Both the position numbers and the translations under genes were made by a program. Of a stretch of 64,000 nucleotides of DNA, positions 43,547 to 52,085 are shown in pieces; within the stretch, counting starts at the first letter, position 1, and each line of letters opens with the position of its first letter. Source of the stretch: Streptomyces sp. SAT1 (GTDB lineage Bacteria; Actinomycetota; Actinomycetes; Streptomycetales; Streptomycetaceae); the NCBI RefSeq assembly GCF_001654495.1, contig NZ_CP015849.1:6179001-6243000 (forward strand), given 5' to 3'. The notes beneath the pieces were generated by a model. It saw nothing but the letters and a program-made list of their open reading frames with translations, ran no database searches and had not been told where the DNA came from.

Positions 43547-44296
43547 GTGCTGGACTACGACGAGGAAGCCGAACGCTACGACGCGGCGCGCGGCGGCGAG
43601 CCCCGGGCGGCCGCCGCGGCCGACGCCGTCCTGAGCCTGCTGGACCCGGGCGGCACGGACCTGCTGGACGCCGGCTGCGGCACCGGCATCGTCACCCGCC
43701 GCCTCGCCGCCGCCCGCCCCTGGAGACGGGTGACCGGCGTGGACCTGGCGCCCGAGATGACCCGCCGGGCCGCGGCGCGGCTGCCCGGCGCCGTCGTCCG
43801 CGCCGACCTGCGGCACCTGCCCTTCCCGGACGGCGCCTTCGACGCGGTCGTCAGCGTCTGGCTCCTGCACCTCGCCCCGAGCGACGCCGACGCCCGCGCC
43901 ATGGTCGCCGAGTGCGCCCGGGTGCTGCGCCCCGGCGGGGTGTACGTCACCACGGTCGACAAGGCCGCCGCGCACAACGTGGGCAGCGACATCGACGCCG
44001 CCCTCGCCTCCCGGCCGCCCAGCCCCGCCCGCGACGAGGCCCGGCTGGTCGCCGGGCACGCCGCGGCGCACGGCCTGGTCCCGGCCGGACAGGCCCGCTT
44101 CCCCGGCCTCGGCCAGGGCCGCAGCCCGCGCGGCACCGTCGCCGACCTGCGGCGCGGCTGGTTCGTCACGCTGCCGCCGGGCGACCCGCTCGCCGACGGC
44201 TTCGCCGCCCGGCTGGCGGCCCTTCCCGACCAGGACCGGCCGCGGCCTGACCCGGTCTTCAGCCTGCGGGCGTTCCGCAGGCCGGCCGCCGGCTGA
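43547..44296 (+). CDS. Class I SAM-dependent methyltransferase
   Basis: 249 residues. SAM site LLDAGCGTGIVTRRLAA, GVDLAPEMTRRAA, ADLRHLPFPDGAFDAVVSVW (UbiE-like motifs II/III) and ARVLRPGGVYVTTV. GTG start after GGGGGGAA. It probably shares a transcript with the pterin dehydratase gene 27 bases upstream, and a perfect terminator follows. Substrate unknown. Confidence 0.9.
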   Translation: MLDYDEEAERYDAARGGEPRAAAAADAVLSLLDPGGTDLLDAGCGTGIVTRRLAAARPWRRVTGVDLAPEMTRRAAARLPGAVVRADLRHLPFPDGAFDAVVSVWLLHLAPSDADARAMVAECARVLRPGGVYVTTVDKAAAHNVGSDIDAALASRPPSPARDEARLVAGHAAAHGLVPAGQARFPGLGQGRSPRGTVADLRRGWFVTLPPGDPLADGFAARLAALPDQDRPRPDPVFSLRAFRRPAAG

Positions 44297-44300
44297 GCGT

Positions 44301-44351
44301 CCGGCCCGCGTTGTGCCCGCGCGCCCGGCGTGCGGGCACAACGCGGGCCGG
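44301..44351 (+). terminator. Perfect 20-bp stem terminator
   Basis: Arms 44301-44320 and 44332-44351 are exact reverse complements (from CCGGCCCGCG to TTGTGCCCGC) around an 11-base loop, five bases after the methyltransferase stop. Confidence 0.85.
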
Positions 44352-44443
44352 TGCTCGGCGTCCTGCTATGTCAGGGAGGCATGGGCGGGGGATCCTCTCC
44401 GTGCGGCTCGGACAACGGGGGAGGAACGACAGACCTTGACCAG

Positions 44444-44457
44444 TGGGAGCGCTCCCA
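44444..44457. promoter_or_regulatory. CebR-type operator, perfect palindrome
   Basis: TGGGAGCGCTCCCA is an exact match to the 14-bp CebR box that represses cellulose/cello-oligosaccharide genes in Streptomyces. It lies just after TTGACC (44436-44441), so bound repressor would block that promoter. The cellulase gene starts 533 bases downstream. Confidence 0.85.
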
Positions 44458-44661
44458 TAGTGCGGATGTGTCAGGGCACGGTCAAGAGCTGGACGAGGCG
44501 AAAACATGCGAGCCCCGGCTGACAGGCCGTGACGTCGGGAAATCGGCGCAGGACCGGCGGGGCGCCGACGGAACGCCGACGGAACGCTGACGAAAAGGCA
44601 ACGGAAAGTCACCGGCCCCCTGTTCTCCGGCGGGACTTGGCGCTACCTTCACTCGCACCAG

Positions 44662-44675
44662 TGGGAGCGGTTCCA
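44662..44675. promoter_or_regulatory. Second, degenerate CebR-like operator
   Basis: TGGGAGCGGTTCCA matches the CebR box in the left half and 4 of 6 positions on the right. It lies 218 bases after the perfect box and 316 bases before the GH6 start. Confidence 0.6.
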
Positions 44676-44990
44676 TCAGTCGGTGCGTCCCTCGCGACGC
44701 GCCCGGTCTGCAAGGAGTCGCTCATGCGCCACCCCCGCTCTTCCCGCTCCTCGCCGCCGCCCGCCCGCACGGGCCGGTGCGACGACGGCGCCTTCCCGGA
44801 CCCCGGCCGCCCGGCCGCCGGACCGCGCGGTCACCTGCGCGCCCGCACCCCCTGACACACCTCTCCCGGCCGGCACGCCCCTTCCGTACGCCGGGCGCGC
44901 CGGACGCCCGTGCGCCGGTCGCGCGGATCCCCGCGGCACCGGCACGTCAGCAGGTCCCAGGTCCCATCCCACAGGAGGAGTCCCCCACCC

Positions 44991-46745
44991 ATGAGCCGCA
45001 GCAGAACAGCGATGCTCGCCGCCCTGACCCTGGTCGCCGGGGGCACGGGGCTGGCGCTCACCGCCGTACCCGCGGGCGCGAGCGCCGCCGCCGCGCCCTG
45101 CACCGTCGACTACCAGGTGCAGAACCAGTGGAACACCGGCTTCACGGCCGCCGTCACCGTCACCAACCACGGCGCCGCCAAGTCGGCCTGGACCCTGAAG
45201 TGGTCCTACGCCGGGGACCAGAAGGTCACCAGCGGCTGGAACGCGCGGATCACCCAGAGCGGTACCGCCGTCACCGCCGCCAACGAGAGCTACAACGGCA
45301 CCCTCGCCACCGGCGCCGGCGCCACCTTCGGCTTCCAGGGCACCTACAGCGGCACCAACGCCGTCCCGGCCGCCTTCACCCTCGACGGAGCGGCCTGCGA
45401 CATCGTCGGCGGCGGCACCACGGACCCGGGCGGCGGCACCACCGACCCCGGCGGCGGCACGACCGACCCCGGCGGCGGCACCGACCCGAGCGGACGCGTG
45501 GCCAACCCGTACGAGGGCGCCAAGGTCTATGTGAACCCCGAGTGGTCCGCGAAGGCCGCAGCCGAACCGGGCGGCAGCCGTGTCGCCGGCCAGCCCACCG
45601 CCGTCTGGCTCGACCGGATCGCCGCCATCGGGGGCGTCGACGGCGGCATGGGCCTGCGCGACCACCTCGACGAGGCGCTGAAGCAGAAGGGATCGGGCGA
45701 ACTCGTCGTCCAGCTGGTCGTCTACGACCTGCCGGGACGCGACTGCGCGGCCCTCGCCTCCAACGGCGAACTCGGCCCCGCCGACCTCGGCAGGTACGAG
45801 ACCGAGTACATCGACCCGATCGCGGCGATCCTGGCCGACCCCGAGTACGCCGGGCTGCGCATCGCCACCGTGATCGAACCCGACTCGCTGCCCAACCTGG
45901 TCACCAACGCCGGCGGCACCGACACGACCACCGACGCCTGCGTGACCATGAAGGCCAACGGCAACTACGAGAAGGGCGTCGGCTACGCCCTGAGCAGGCT
46001 CGGCGCCGTCCCCAACGTCTACAACTACATCGACGCCGCCCACCACGGCTGGCTGGGCTGGGACTCCAATCTCGGCCCGTCCGTGCAGGAGTTCCGTGCC
46101 GCCGCGACCAGCAACGGCGCGAGCGTGGGCGACGTGGCCGGCTTCATCGTCAACACGGCCAACTACAGCCCCACGACCGAGCCGTACCTCAAGATCACCG
46201 ACAGCGTGAACGGACAGACCGTGCGCCAGTCCAAGTGGGTGGACTGGAACCAGTACGTGGACGAGCAGTCCTACGCCCAGGCGCTGCGGAGCCAGTTGGT
46301 GGCGGCCGGGTTCGACTCCGGCATCGGCATGTTGATCGACACCTCCCGCAACGGCTGGGGCGGCTCCGCGCGTCCGGCCGGGGCCGGGCCGCTGACCTCG
46401 GTGGACGCCTATGTCGACGGGGGCCGTGTCGACCGCCGTGTCCACGCGGGCAACTGGTGCAACCAGAGCGGCGCGGGGCTCGGCGAACGGCCGGTGGCGG
46501 CACCGGCCGCCGGGATCGACGCCTATGTGTGGGTGAAGCCGCCGGGAGAGTCGGACGGGTCCAGCTCCGCCGTCTCCAACGACGAGGGCAAGGGCTTCGA
46601 CCGGATGTGCGACCCGACGTACGGGGGCAACGCGCGCAACGGCAACAACCCCTCGGGTGCGCTGGCCGACGCGCCGGTGGCCGGGCACTGGTTCTCCGCC
46701 CAGTTCCGGCAGCTGATGCAGAACGCGTACCCGCCGCTGCCCTGA
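44991..46745 (+). CDS. Secreted GH6 cellulase (cellobiohydrolase type) with CBM2
   Basis: 584 residues. Signal peptide about 1-33; CBM2 cellulose-binding module about 36-137 (CTVDYQVQNQWNTGFTAAVTV, WTLKWSYAGDQKVTSGWNA); a linker of repeated GGGTTDP; GH6 catalytic domain about 170-584. The GH6 signature is VYDLPGRDCAALASNGE, with the catalytic Asp in RDC. IEPDSLPNLV and WVKPPGESDG are also typical, the latter near the tunnel-forming region of exo-acting Cel6B. ATG after ACAGGAGGAG. CebR boxes upstream predict induction by cello-oligosaccharides. Confidence 0.93.
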   Translation: MSRSRTAMLAALTLVAGGTGLALTAVPAGASAAAAPCTVDYQVQNQWNTGFTAAVTVTNHGAAKSAWTLKWSYAGDQKVTSGWNARITQSGTAVTAANESYNGTLATGAGATFGFQGTYSGTNAVPAAFTLDGAACDIVGGGTTDPGGGTTDPGGGTTDPGGGTDPSGRVANPYEGAKVYVNPEWSAKAAAEPGGSRVAGQPTAVWLDRIAAIGGVDGGMGLRDHLDEALKQKGSGELVVQLVVYDLPGRDCAALASNGELGPADLGRYETEYIDPIAAILADPEYAGLRIATVIEPDSLPNLVTNAGGTDTTTDACVTMKANGNYEKGVGYALSRLGAVPNVYNYIDAAHHGWLGWDSNLGPSVQEFRAAATSNGASVGDVAGFIVNTANYSPTTEPYLKITDSVNGQTVRQSKWVDWNQYVDEQSYAQALRSQLVAAGFDSGIGMLIDTSRNGWGGSARPAGAGPLTSVDAYVDGGRVDRRVHAGNWCNQSGAGLGERPVAAPAAGIDAYVWVKPPGESDGSSSAVSNDEGKGFDRMCDPTYGGNARNGNNPSGALADAPVAGHWFSAQFRQLMQNAYPPLP

Positions 46746-46765
46746 CCGGCAGAGCGCGGATGATC

Positions 46766-46795
46766 CGCCGGGGCCGGTCCGGACCGGCCCCGGCG
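46766..46795 (+). terminator. Perfect 15-bp palindromic hairpin after GH6
   Basis: Arms CGCCGGGGCCGGTCC and GGACCGGCCCCGGCG abut without a loop, 20 bases after the GH6 stop, making a strong hairpin. No U-tract follows. Confidence 0.8.
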
Positions 46796-46940
46796 AATCG
46801 TAGGGCCGTGCCACCGGCCCCCTCTGTTCGTTGCCAGGAGCGGAAATCCGCGCCTGTTTTTTGCGGTCCCGGCAAGGGAACTGGCCCCGGCGCGGTGCGG
46901 CGGCGCACGCTGGCCGCACCGAGACGAGAGGCAGACCACC

Positions 46941-47885
46941 ATGGCGCAGGAGCACGCGGGCCACCCCGGTCCGCACCACCACGGCCACCACGGCCACCAG
47001 GATGACGCCCAGGGGGGCCGCCCCGGTCACCACCACGATCACGGCGACCTCGACTGGGCCGTGCTGGCGCCGCTGCTGGAGTCCCAGGCGGAGCTGTTCG
47101 CCCCGATGTACCGGGAGGCGATGGCCTGGCTGGGCGAGCTGGCGCCCGAGCCCGGTCTGATCGTGGACGCGGGAAGCGGTCCCGGCGTGGTGTCCTGTCT
47201 GTTCGCCGAGGCGTTCCCGGGCGCCCGGGTGGCGGCGGTGGACGGCTCGGCCCCGCTGCTGGAGCTGGCCCGCGCCCGCGCCGGCCGGCTGGGCCTGGCC
47301 GACCGCCTCACCACGGTGACCGGTGAACTGCCCGGGGCGCTGGACGAGGTGGGCTACCCGGCCGACCTCCTGTGGGCCAGCAACAGCCTGCACCACCTGG
47401 GCGACCAGCGGGCCGCGCTGGCCGCGTTCGCCGAGCGGCTGGCTCCCGGCGGCACGCTCGCCCTGCTGGAGGGCGGTCTGCCGGCCCGCTTCCTGCCCCG
47501 CGACATCGGCTTCGGCCGCCCCGGGCTCCAGGCCCGGCTGGACGCCGTCGAGGCCGAGTGGTTCACCCGGATGCGGGAGGGGCTGCCGGGCTCGGTCGCC
47601 GAGACCGAGGACTGGCCGGAGCTGCTGGCCTCGGCAGGGCTGAAGCCCACCGGCACCCGCACCTTCCTGCTGGACCTGCCGGCCCCGGTCTCCGGGCCGG
47701 CCCGCGCCTATGTGGCCGCGACCCTGGCCCGGATGCGGGAGGGCACGGCCGAGGAACTCGCCGCCGACGACCTGGCCGCCCTCGACCGGCTGCTGGACCC
47801 GGAGGACGAGGCGAGCGTGCACCGCAGGAAGGACGTCTTCGTACTGAAGGCGCACACCGTGCACACGGCCGTCCGCACCGCCTGA
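46941..47885 (+). CDS. SAM-dependent methyltransferase with His-rich N-terminus
   Basis: 314 residues. The first 36 are HHHGHHGHQDD- and HHHDHGD-rich with about 12 histidines, a likely metal-binding segment. The rest is a class I methyltransferase: LIVDAGSGPGVVSCLFAEAFPGARVAAVDGS, ADLLWASNSLHHL, ERLAPGGTLALLEGG. The substrate is unknown; metal- or metalloid-related methylation is an untested idea. ATG follows GAGAGGCAG. A TTTTTT run lies about 85 bases upstream. Confidence 0.85.
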   Translation: MAQEHAGHPGPHHHGHHGHQDDAQGGRPGHHHDHGDLDWAVLAPLLESQAELFAPMYREAMAWLGELAPEPGLIVDAGSGPGVVSCLFAEAFPGARVAAVDGSAPLLELARARAGRLGLADRLTTVTGELPGALDEVGYPADLLWASNSLHHLGDQRAALAAFAERLAPGGTLALLEGGLPARFLPRDIGFGRPGLQARLDAVEAEWFTRMREGLPGSVAETEDWPELLASAGLKPTGTRTFLLDLPAPVSGPARAYVAATLARMREGTAEELAADDLAALDRLLDPEDEASVHRRKDVFVLKAHTVHTAVRTA

Positions 47886-47939
47886 CGCCCACGGCCCGAC
47901 GCCCACGGCCCGACGCACATGGCCTGAAGCGCACGGCAC
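47884..47939 (+). repeat. Four 14-bp tandem units starting at a stop codon
   Basis: GACGCCCACGGCCC occurs twice exactly (47884-47911) and twice with changes (47912-47939). The array begins within the methyltransferase stop codon and runs up to the terminator. Confidence 0.8.
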
Positions 47940-47940
47940 C

Positions 47941-47997
47941 GCGGACGGGGGCGGGCGGGCCCGGTGCCGTGCACCGGACCCGCCCGCCCCCGTCCGC
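47941..47997. terminator. 27-bp stem bidirectional terminator
   Basis: Arms 47941-47967 and 47971-47997 pair over 27 positions with one mismatch around a 3-base loop. It lies exactly between the convergent methyltransferase and chitosanase genes, touching the chitosanase stop codon. Confidence 0.88.
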
Positions 47998-48693
47998 TCA
48001 GTTGGCCGCGATGAACTGCTTGGCGAGCTGGTCGCCGAGGGTGACGGCCGCGCTATGGCTCTCGATGGGCGACGCCTTGGAGTTCTTGAACAGGATGTAC
48101 GTCACGCCGGAGTCGGCACCGCCGGTCTCCGGGTCGGGGTCGATACCGAGGGCCTTGGCGGTGGCGTACGACGCCTCGCCGATGATCTTGTTCGGTCCGG
48201 TGTCGCCGACGACGGCGTACTCGACCTTGTTGTTGTAGATGACGGCGACCACGCCGCCGCCCTTGATGCCGGAGTCGGCGTAGTTCCAGATGCTGCTGGA
48301 GCTGGGCACCACGACGTACGGCAGCGACTCCGCCTTGAGCGGCTTGCCGTCGGACTGGTGGAACCGCGTGTCGTCCTGGTACCAGGGGTCGCGGTCCTCG
48401 TTGCAGTTGGTGGTGCGCTGCCCGTCGCAGTCGATGTCCATGTCGGCCTTCCAGAACACCGCGCCGTTCTTGCCGCACACGGGGACGGTGGCCGAGGTCT
48501 CGTCGTCGGTCTTGTACTTGCCGTTGGAGATCTGCGAACAGGACTTCACCTTGGCGAGCAGGTCGGCCGCGCTGACCGAGCCCTCCTGGGCGGAGCGGGG
48601 CGCGGTGGCGCCGGAGGCGTTGGCGGGGAGCACTCCGGCGGCGAGCAGGGCGGCTCCGGAGGCGGCGGCGAGGGCCAGAGTTCGTACGCGCAC
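47998..48693 (-). CDS. Secreted GH75 chitosanase
   Basis: 231 residues. A signal peptide (VRVRTLALAAASGAALLAAGVLPANASG, about 1-28) precedes a GH75 domain: VKSCSQISNGKYKTDDETSATVPVCG, FWKADMDIDCDGQRTTNCN (catalytic Asp region), WYQDDTRFHQSDGKPL, VVGDTGPNKIIGEASYATAKALGI. GH75 enzymes cleave chitosan. GTG at 48693 with AGAAGGG 11 bases upstream; the frame is open to 48744 but the upstream part is not signal-like. The palindrome ahead suggests repression by a CsnR-type regulator. Confidence 0.92.
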   Translation of the reverse strand: MRVRTLALAAASGAALLAAGVLPANASGATAPRSAQEGSVSAADLLAKVKSCSQISNGKYKTDDETSATVPVCGKNGAVFWKADMDIDCDGQRTTNCNEDRDPWYQDDTRFHQSDGKPLKAESLPYVVVPSSSSIWNYADSGIKGGGVVAVIYNNKVEYAVVGDTGPNKIIGEASYATAKALGIDPDPETGGADSGVTYILFKNSKASPIESHSAAVTLGDQLAKQFIAAN

Positions 48694-48711
48694 GGTGGGG
48701 GGAACCCTTCT

Positions 48712-48730
48712 GTTAGGAAACTTTCCTGAC
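48712..48730 (-). promoter_or_regulatory. Chitosanase operator candidate
   Basis: AGGAAACTTTCCT (48715-48727) is a palindrome, extended by GT/AC outside to 19 bases. It lies 19 bases before the GTG of the chitosanase gene. Streptomyces chitosanase genes are known to be controlled by the ROK-family repressor CsnR through an AGGAAA/TTTCCT-type palindrome; the match is from memory of that family. Confidence 0.7.
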
Positions 48731-48810
48731 CGGGTGTGATACAAGGTGGCCCCTTGGCCATGTGCGCGTCAAGGGTGGCGTACGGGGATGTTCGGACCGC
48801 GGGGACGGGA

Positions 48811-48854
48811 AGTGCCCCGCCGCCACCGCCGTGCGGCGGTGGTGCCGGGGCACT
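48811..48854 (-). terminator. Hairpin terminator after the aldo/keto reductase
   Basis: Arms 48811-48830 and 48835-48854 pair over 20 positions with two mismatches around GTGC (AGTGCCCCG against CGGGGCACT). It lies downstream of the minus-strand aldo/keto reductase gene and between it and the chitosanase promoter. Confidence 0.8.
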
Positions 48855-48886
48855 CGGGAGGAACGGGCCGGGGCCGGCCCGCCGGG

Positions 48887-49723
48887 TCAGACGACCTCGA
48901 ACTCCGCCGGATGCGGACCGAGCCGCCGGTCCTCGTTCAGGGCGCTGATCGCCGCGAGGTCCTCGTCGTCCAGGCTGAAGTCGAACACCTCGATGTTCTC
49001 CTTGATCCGGGACGGCGTCACCGACTTCGGGATCACGATGTTGCCGAGCTGGAGGTGCCAGCGCAGCACCACCTGGGCCGGGGTGCGGCCGTGCTTGCGC
49101 GCGATCGCCACGATCGCCGGGACCTCCAGCAGGCCCTTGCCCGAGCCCAGCGGCGACCACGCCTCGGTCGCGATGCCCTGCTCCGCGTGGTACTCGCGGG
49201 CGGCGCGCTGCTGGAGGTGCGGGTGCAGCTCGATCTGGTTGACCGCCGGGATCACCGAGGTCTCGGCGATCAGCTCCCGCAGGTGCTCCGGCAGGAAGTT
49301 GGAGGTGCCGATCGCCCGGACCCGGCCGTCGGCGAGCAGCTTCTCGAACGCCTTGTACGTGTCCACATAGGTGCCCTTGGACGGCATCGGCCAGTGGATC
49401 AGGTACAGGTCCACGTACTCCAGGCCGAGCTTGGCCAGGGACGTGTCGAAGGCGCGCAGGGTGCTGTCGTACCCCTGGTCGCCGTTCCAGAGTTTCGTGG
49501 TGACGAAGAGGTCCTCGCGCGGCAGGCCGGAGGCGGCGACGGCCCGGCCGGTGCCCTCTTCGTTGCCGTAGATCGCCGCGGTGTCGATGCTGCGGTACCC
49601 GGCCTCCAGAGCGGTGGTGACCGCGCGCTCTGCCTCGTCGTCCGGCACCTGCCAGACGCCGAAGCCCAGCTGGGGCATCTCGACGCCGTTGTTGAGGATG
49701 ATCGGGGGGACCTGGCTGCTCAC
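48887..49723 (-). CDS. Aldo/keto reductase
   Basis: 278 residues of the AKR5-like (2,5-diketo-gluconate reductase) type: VPPIILNNGVEMPQLGFGVWQ, AGYRSIDTAAIYGNEEGTG (Asp, Tyr), LFVTTKLWN (Lys), DLYLIHWPMP (His) and IPKSVTPSRIKENIEVFDF (NADPH binding). All four catalytic residues are present. GTG 49723 is chosen with GAAGGA upstream; the open frame extends to 49777. Confidence 0.92.
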   Translation of the reverse strand: MSSQVPPIILNNGVEMPQLGFGVWQVPDDEAERAVTTALEAGYRSIDTAAIYGNEEGTGRAVAASGLPREDLFVTTKLWNGDQGYDSTLRAFDTSLAKLGLEYVDLYLIHWPMPSKGTYVDTYKAFEKLLADGRVRAIGTSNFLPEHLRELIAETSVIPAVNQIELHPHLQQRAAREYHAEQGIATEAWSPLGSGKGLLEVPAIVAIARKHGRTPAQVVLRWHLQLGNIVIPKSVTPSRIKENIEVFDFSLDDEDLAAISALNEDRRLGPHPAEFEVV

Positions 49724-49859
49724 GAGGTGTGGATCCTTCGGTCGACGTGAAGTGGTACTCCTATCGTCAACGATCACGAGCCGTGCCGCATTCCTGACCG
49801 TGCGATCCGGCCGGAATCACCACCGCGCGAGCCCGCGCGAGCTCACCCGCACCCGGGGC

Positions 49860-51686
49860 TCACCCCCGGTACAGCGCCTCCACCTCGGCCGCGTACGCGT
49901 CCTCGATCGCCCGGCGCTTCAGCTTCAGGGACGGCGTCAGCAGACCGTGCTCCTCGGTGAAGGGCTGGGCGAGGATGCGGAAGGTGCGGATGGACTCGGT
50001 CTGGGACACCAGGGTGTTCGCGGCGACCACCGCGCGCCGCACCTCGGTCTCCAGGTCCGCGTCGTGCACCAGCTCGGCGGGGCTGCGCCGCGGCTTGTCG
50101 CGCATCCGGAGCCAGTGCTCGACTGCCTCGTGGTCCAGGGTGACCAGGGCGGCGATGTACGGGCGGTCGTTGCCGACGACGATGCACTGCGCGACCAGTG
50201 GATGGTCGCGCACCCGCTCCTCCAGCACACCCGGCGCCACGCTCTTGCCGCCGGAGGTCACCAGGATCTCCTTCTTGCGGCCGGTGATGGTGAGATAGCC
50301 GTCGTCGTCGAGGACGCCGAGGTCACCGGTGGCCAGCCAGCCGTCGTGCAGCGCCTCGTCGGTGGCCTTGGGGTCGTTCAGATAGCCCCGGAAGACATTG
50401 CCGCCGCGCAGCCAGACCTCGCCGTCGTCGGCGAGGTGCACGGTGGCCCCCGGGATCGGCTGCCCGACCGTGCCGTAGCGGGTGCGGTCGGGTGGGTTCG
50501 CGGTGGCCGCCGCCGTCGTCTCGGTCAGCCCGTAGCCCTCGTAGATCTGCACCCCGGCGCCCGCGAAGAACAGACCGAGCCGCCGGTCCATGCCCGAGCC
50601 GCCGGACATCGCGTTGCGGATCCGGCCGCCCATCGCGGCGCGCACCTTGGCGTACACGAGCTTGTCGAAGAGCTGGTGCTGCACGCGCAGCGCGGCCGAC
50701 GGGCCCGGCCCGAAGCCCCACGCCTTCGCCTCCACCGCGTCCGCGTACTTCACGGCCACGTCCACGGCCTTCTCGAAGGCCCCCTCCCGGCCCTCCCTCT
50801 CCGCCTTGCGCCGGGCCGCGTTGAACACCTTCTCGAAGATGTACGGCACCGCCAGGACGAACGTCGGCCGGAACGCCTGGAGGTCCGGCAGCAGCGCTGC
50901 GGCGTGCAGGTGCGGCTGATGGCCGAAACGCACCCGGCCGCGGACCGCGGCCACCTCCACCATCCGGCCGAAGACGTGCGCGAGCGGCAGGAACAGCAGC
51001 GTCGACGCCTCGTCGCCGCGGCGCGAGTGGAACACCGGCTCCCAGCGGTCGAGGACCGTGTCCGCCTCGGTCATGAAGTTGCCGTGGGTGAGGACGCAGC
51101 CCTTGGGGCGGCCGGTGGTGCCGGAGGTGTAGATGACCGTGGCGACCGACTCCGGCGTCACCGCCCCGCGATGCCGGTGCACCACCTCGTCGTCCAGGTG
51201 CGCGCCCGCCTCGTTCAGCTCCCGCACCGCGCCCGCGTCGAGCTGCCACAGCCGGCCGAGGCGGGGCAGTCGGTCGATGACGGTGGCGATCGTCATGGCG
51301 TGGTCCTCGTGCTCCACGATCGCCGCCGACACCTCCGCGTCGTACAGCATCCAGAAGCACTGCTCGGCCGAGGAGGTGGGGTACACCGGCACCACCTGGG
51401 CGCCGATGGTCCACAGCGCGAAGTCGAACAGCGTCCACTCGTAGCGGGTGCGCGACATGATCGCGACCCGGTCGCCGAAGCGCACGCCCTGGGCGAGCAG
51501 CCCCTTGGCGAGGGCCAGCACCTCGTCGCGGAAGCCGGCGGAGGTCACCTCGCGCCAGCCGCCCGAGGCGTCCTTGCGGCCGAGCGCGATGTGCGACGGG
51601 TCGTCCTCGGCATGCTGGAACACGACGTCGGCCAGGCCGCCCACCGGCGGTGCCGACGCCGACGGAGGGCTGGTGAACTCGCGCAA
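49860..51686 (-). CDS. Long-chain fatty acid-CoA ligase (AMP-forming)
   Basis: 608 residues of the FAA1-type: ATP motif VIYTSGTTGRPKGCVLTHGN, AMP-binding YEGYGLTETTAAATANPP, TGDLGVLDDDGYLTITGRKKE and the C-terminal acylation lysine region LTPSLKLKRRAI. It activates fatty acids with CoA at the membrane face. A TTG start (51686) gives the family's usual REFTSPP N-terminus and follows a purine-rich GAGCGGGAGCGGGG; TTG is rare and may limit expression. Confidence 0.9.
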   Translation of the reverse strand: MREFTSPPSASAPPVGGLADVVFQHAEDDPSHIALGRKDASGGWREVTSAGFRDEVLALAKGLLAQGVRFGDRVAIMSRTRYEWTLFDFALWTIGAQVVPVYPTSSAEQCFWMLYDAEVSAAIVEHEDHAMTIATVIDRLPRLGRLWQLDAGAVRELNEAGAHLDDEVVHRHRGAVTPESVATVIYTSGTTGRPKGCVLTHGNFMTEADTVLDRWEPVFHSRRGDEASTLLFLPLAHVFGRMVEVAAVRGRVRFGHQPHLHAAALLPDLQAFRPTFVLAVPYIFEKVFNAARRKAEREGREGAFEKAVDVAVKYADAVEAKAWGFGPGPSAALRVQHQLFDKLVYAKVRAAMGGRIRNAMSGGSGMDRRLGLFFAGAGVQIYEGYGLTETTAAATANPPDRTRYGTVGQPIPGATVHLADDGEVWLRGGNVFRGYLNDPKATDEALHDGWLATGDLGVLDDDGYLTITGRKKEILVTSGGKSVAPGVLEERVRDHPLVAQCIVVGNDRPYIAALVTLDHEAVEHWLRMRDKPRRSPAELVHDADLETEVRRAVVAANTLVSQTESIRTFRILAQPFTEEHGLLTPSLKLKRRAIEDAYAAEVEALYRG

Positions 51687-52085
51687 ACCCCGCTCCCGCT
51701 CCCGTTCCCGCTCCGGTCCGACTCCCGGACGCCCGTGACGCTCCGCACAGCGCCGTGAAAGCTACCCCACGGAAACCGGGACCCCGGGGCGGACCGGAAG
51801 CGGACGGTGGTGGCGTCCGCCCAGGTCAGCGGCGGAAAAAGCGCTCACATGGGGCAGGGCCGGACAGAAGATCCCACGGTTCAGTGAGTTTCGGTGCCGG
51901 TATCTCCACCGAATCTGTACGACCCCCTGACCCTCCCGTGGCCGGATCGGCACCTCCGGCGGACGGTGTACGGGTGTAAAGGCGCCCGGATCGACTGGCG
52001 CCCGGATCGACTGGCGGACGGGCGGCCGGGCGGCCGGGCGGACGGGCGGGCGTACGCACGGGCGTATTGGCGGACGGACGCCCGG
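51687..52085. other. Gene-free interval with short repeats
   Basis: About 400 bases between the CoA ligase start and the MFS stop. It contains a 16-bp tandem repeat (51981-52012), then GGGCGGCCGGGCGG-type G-rich repeats (about 52019-52080). No gene is supported. The sequence around 51885-51920 is less GC-rich and may hold the promoter of the CoA ligase. Confidence 0.6.
51981..52012. repeat. 16-bp tandem duplication
   Basis: GGCGCCCGGATCGACT occurs twice in exact tandem, downstream of the MFS gene, followed by G-rich repeats. Confidence 0.8.

Larger units (their letters stand above)
44352..44990. other. Long regulatory region upstream of the GH6 cellulase gene
   Basis: About 640 bases without a supported gene. 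It holds two CebR-like boxes (44444 and 44662). TTGACC at 44436-44441 next to the first box may be a -35. A 19-codon reading frame from an ATG at 44466 (ending HASPG) and repeated ACGGAACGCC motifs (about 44568-44588) are present but unsupported as features. From the second box to the ATG is a GC-rich leader of about 315 bases ending in ACAGGAGGAG. Confidence 0.65.

Noticed and set aside
44330..44590. Open frame between the methyltransferase terminator and the cellulase gene
   Set aside because: It starts inside the terminator hairpin, spans a CebR box and resembles no family.
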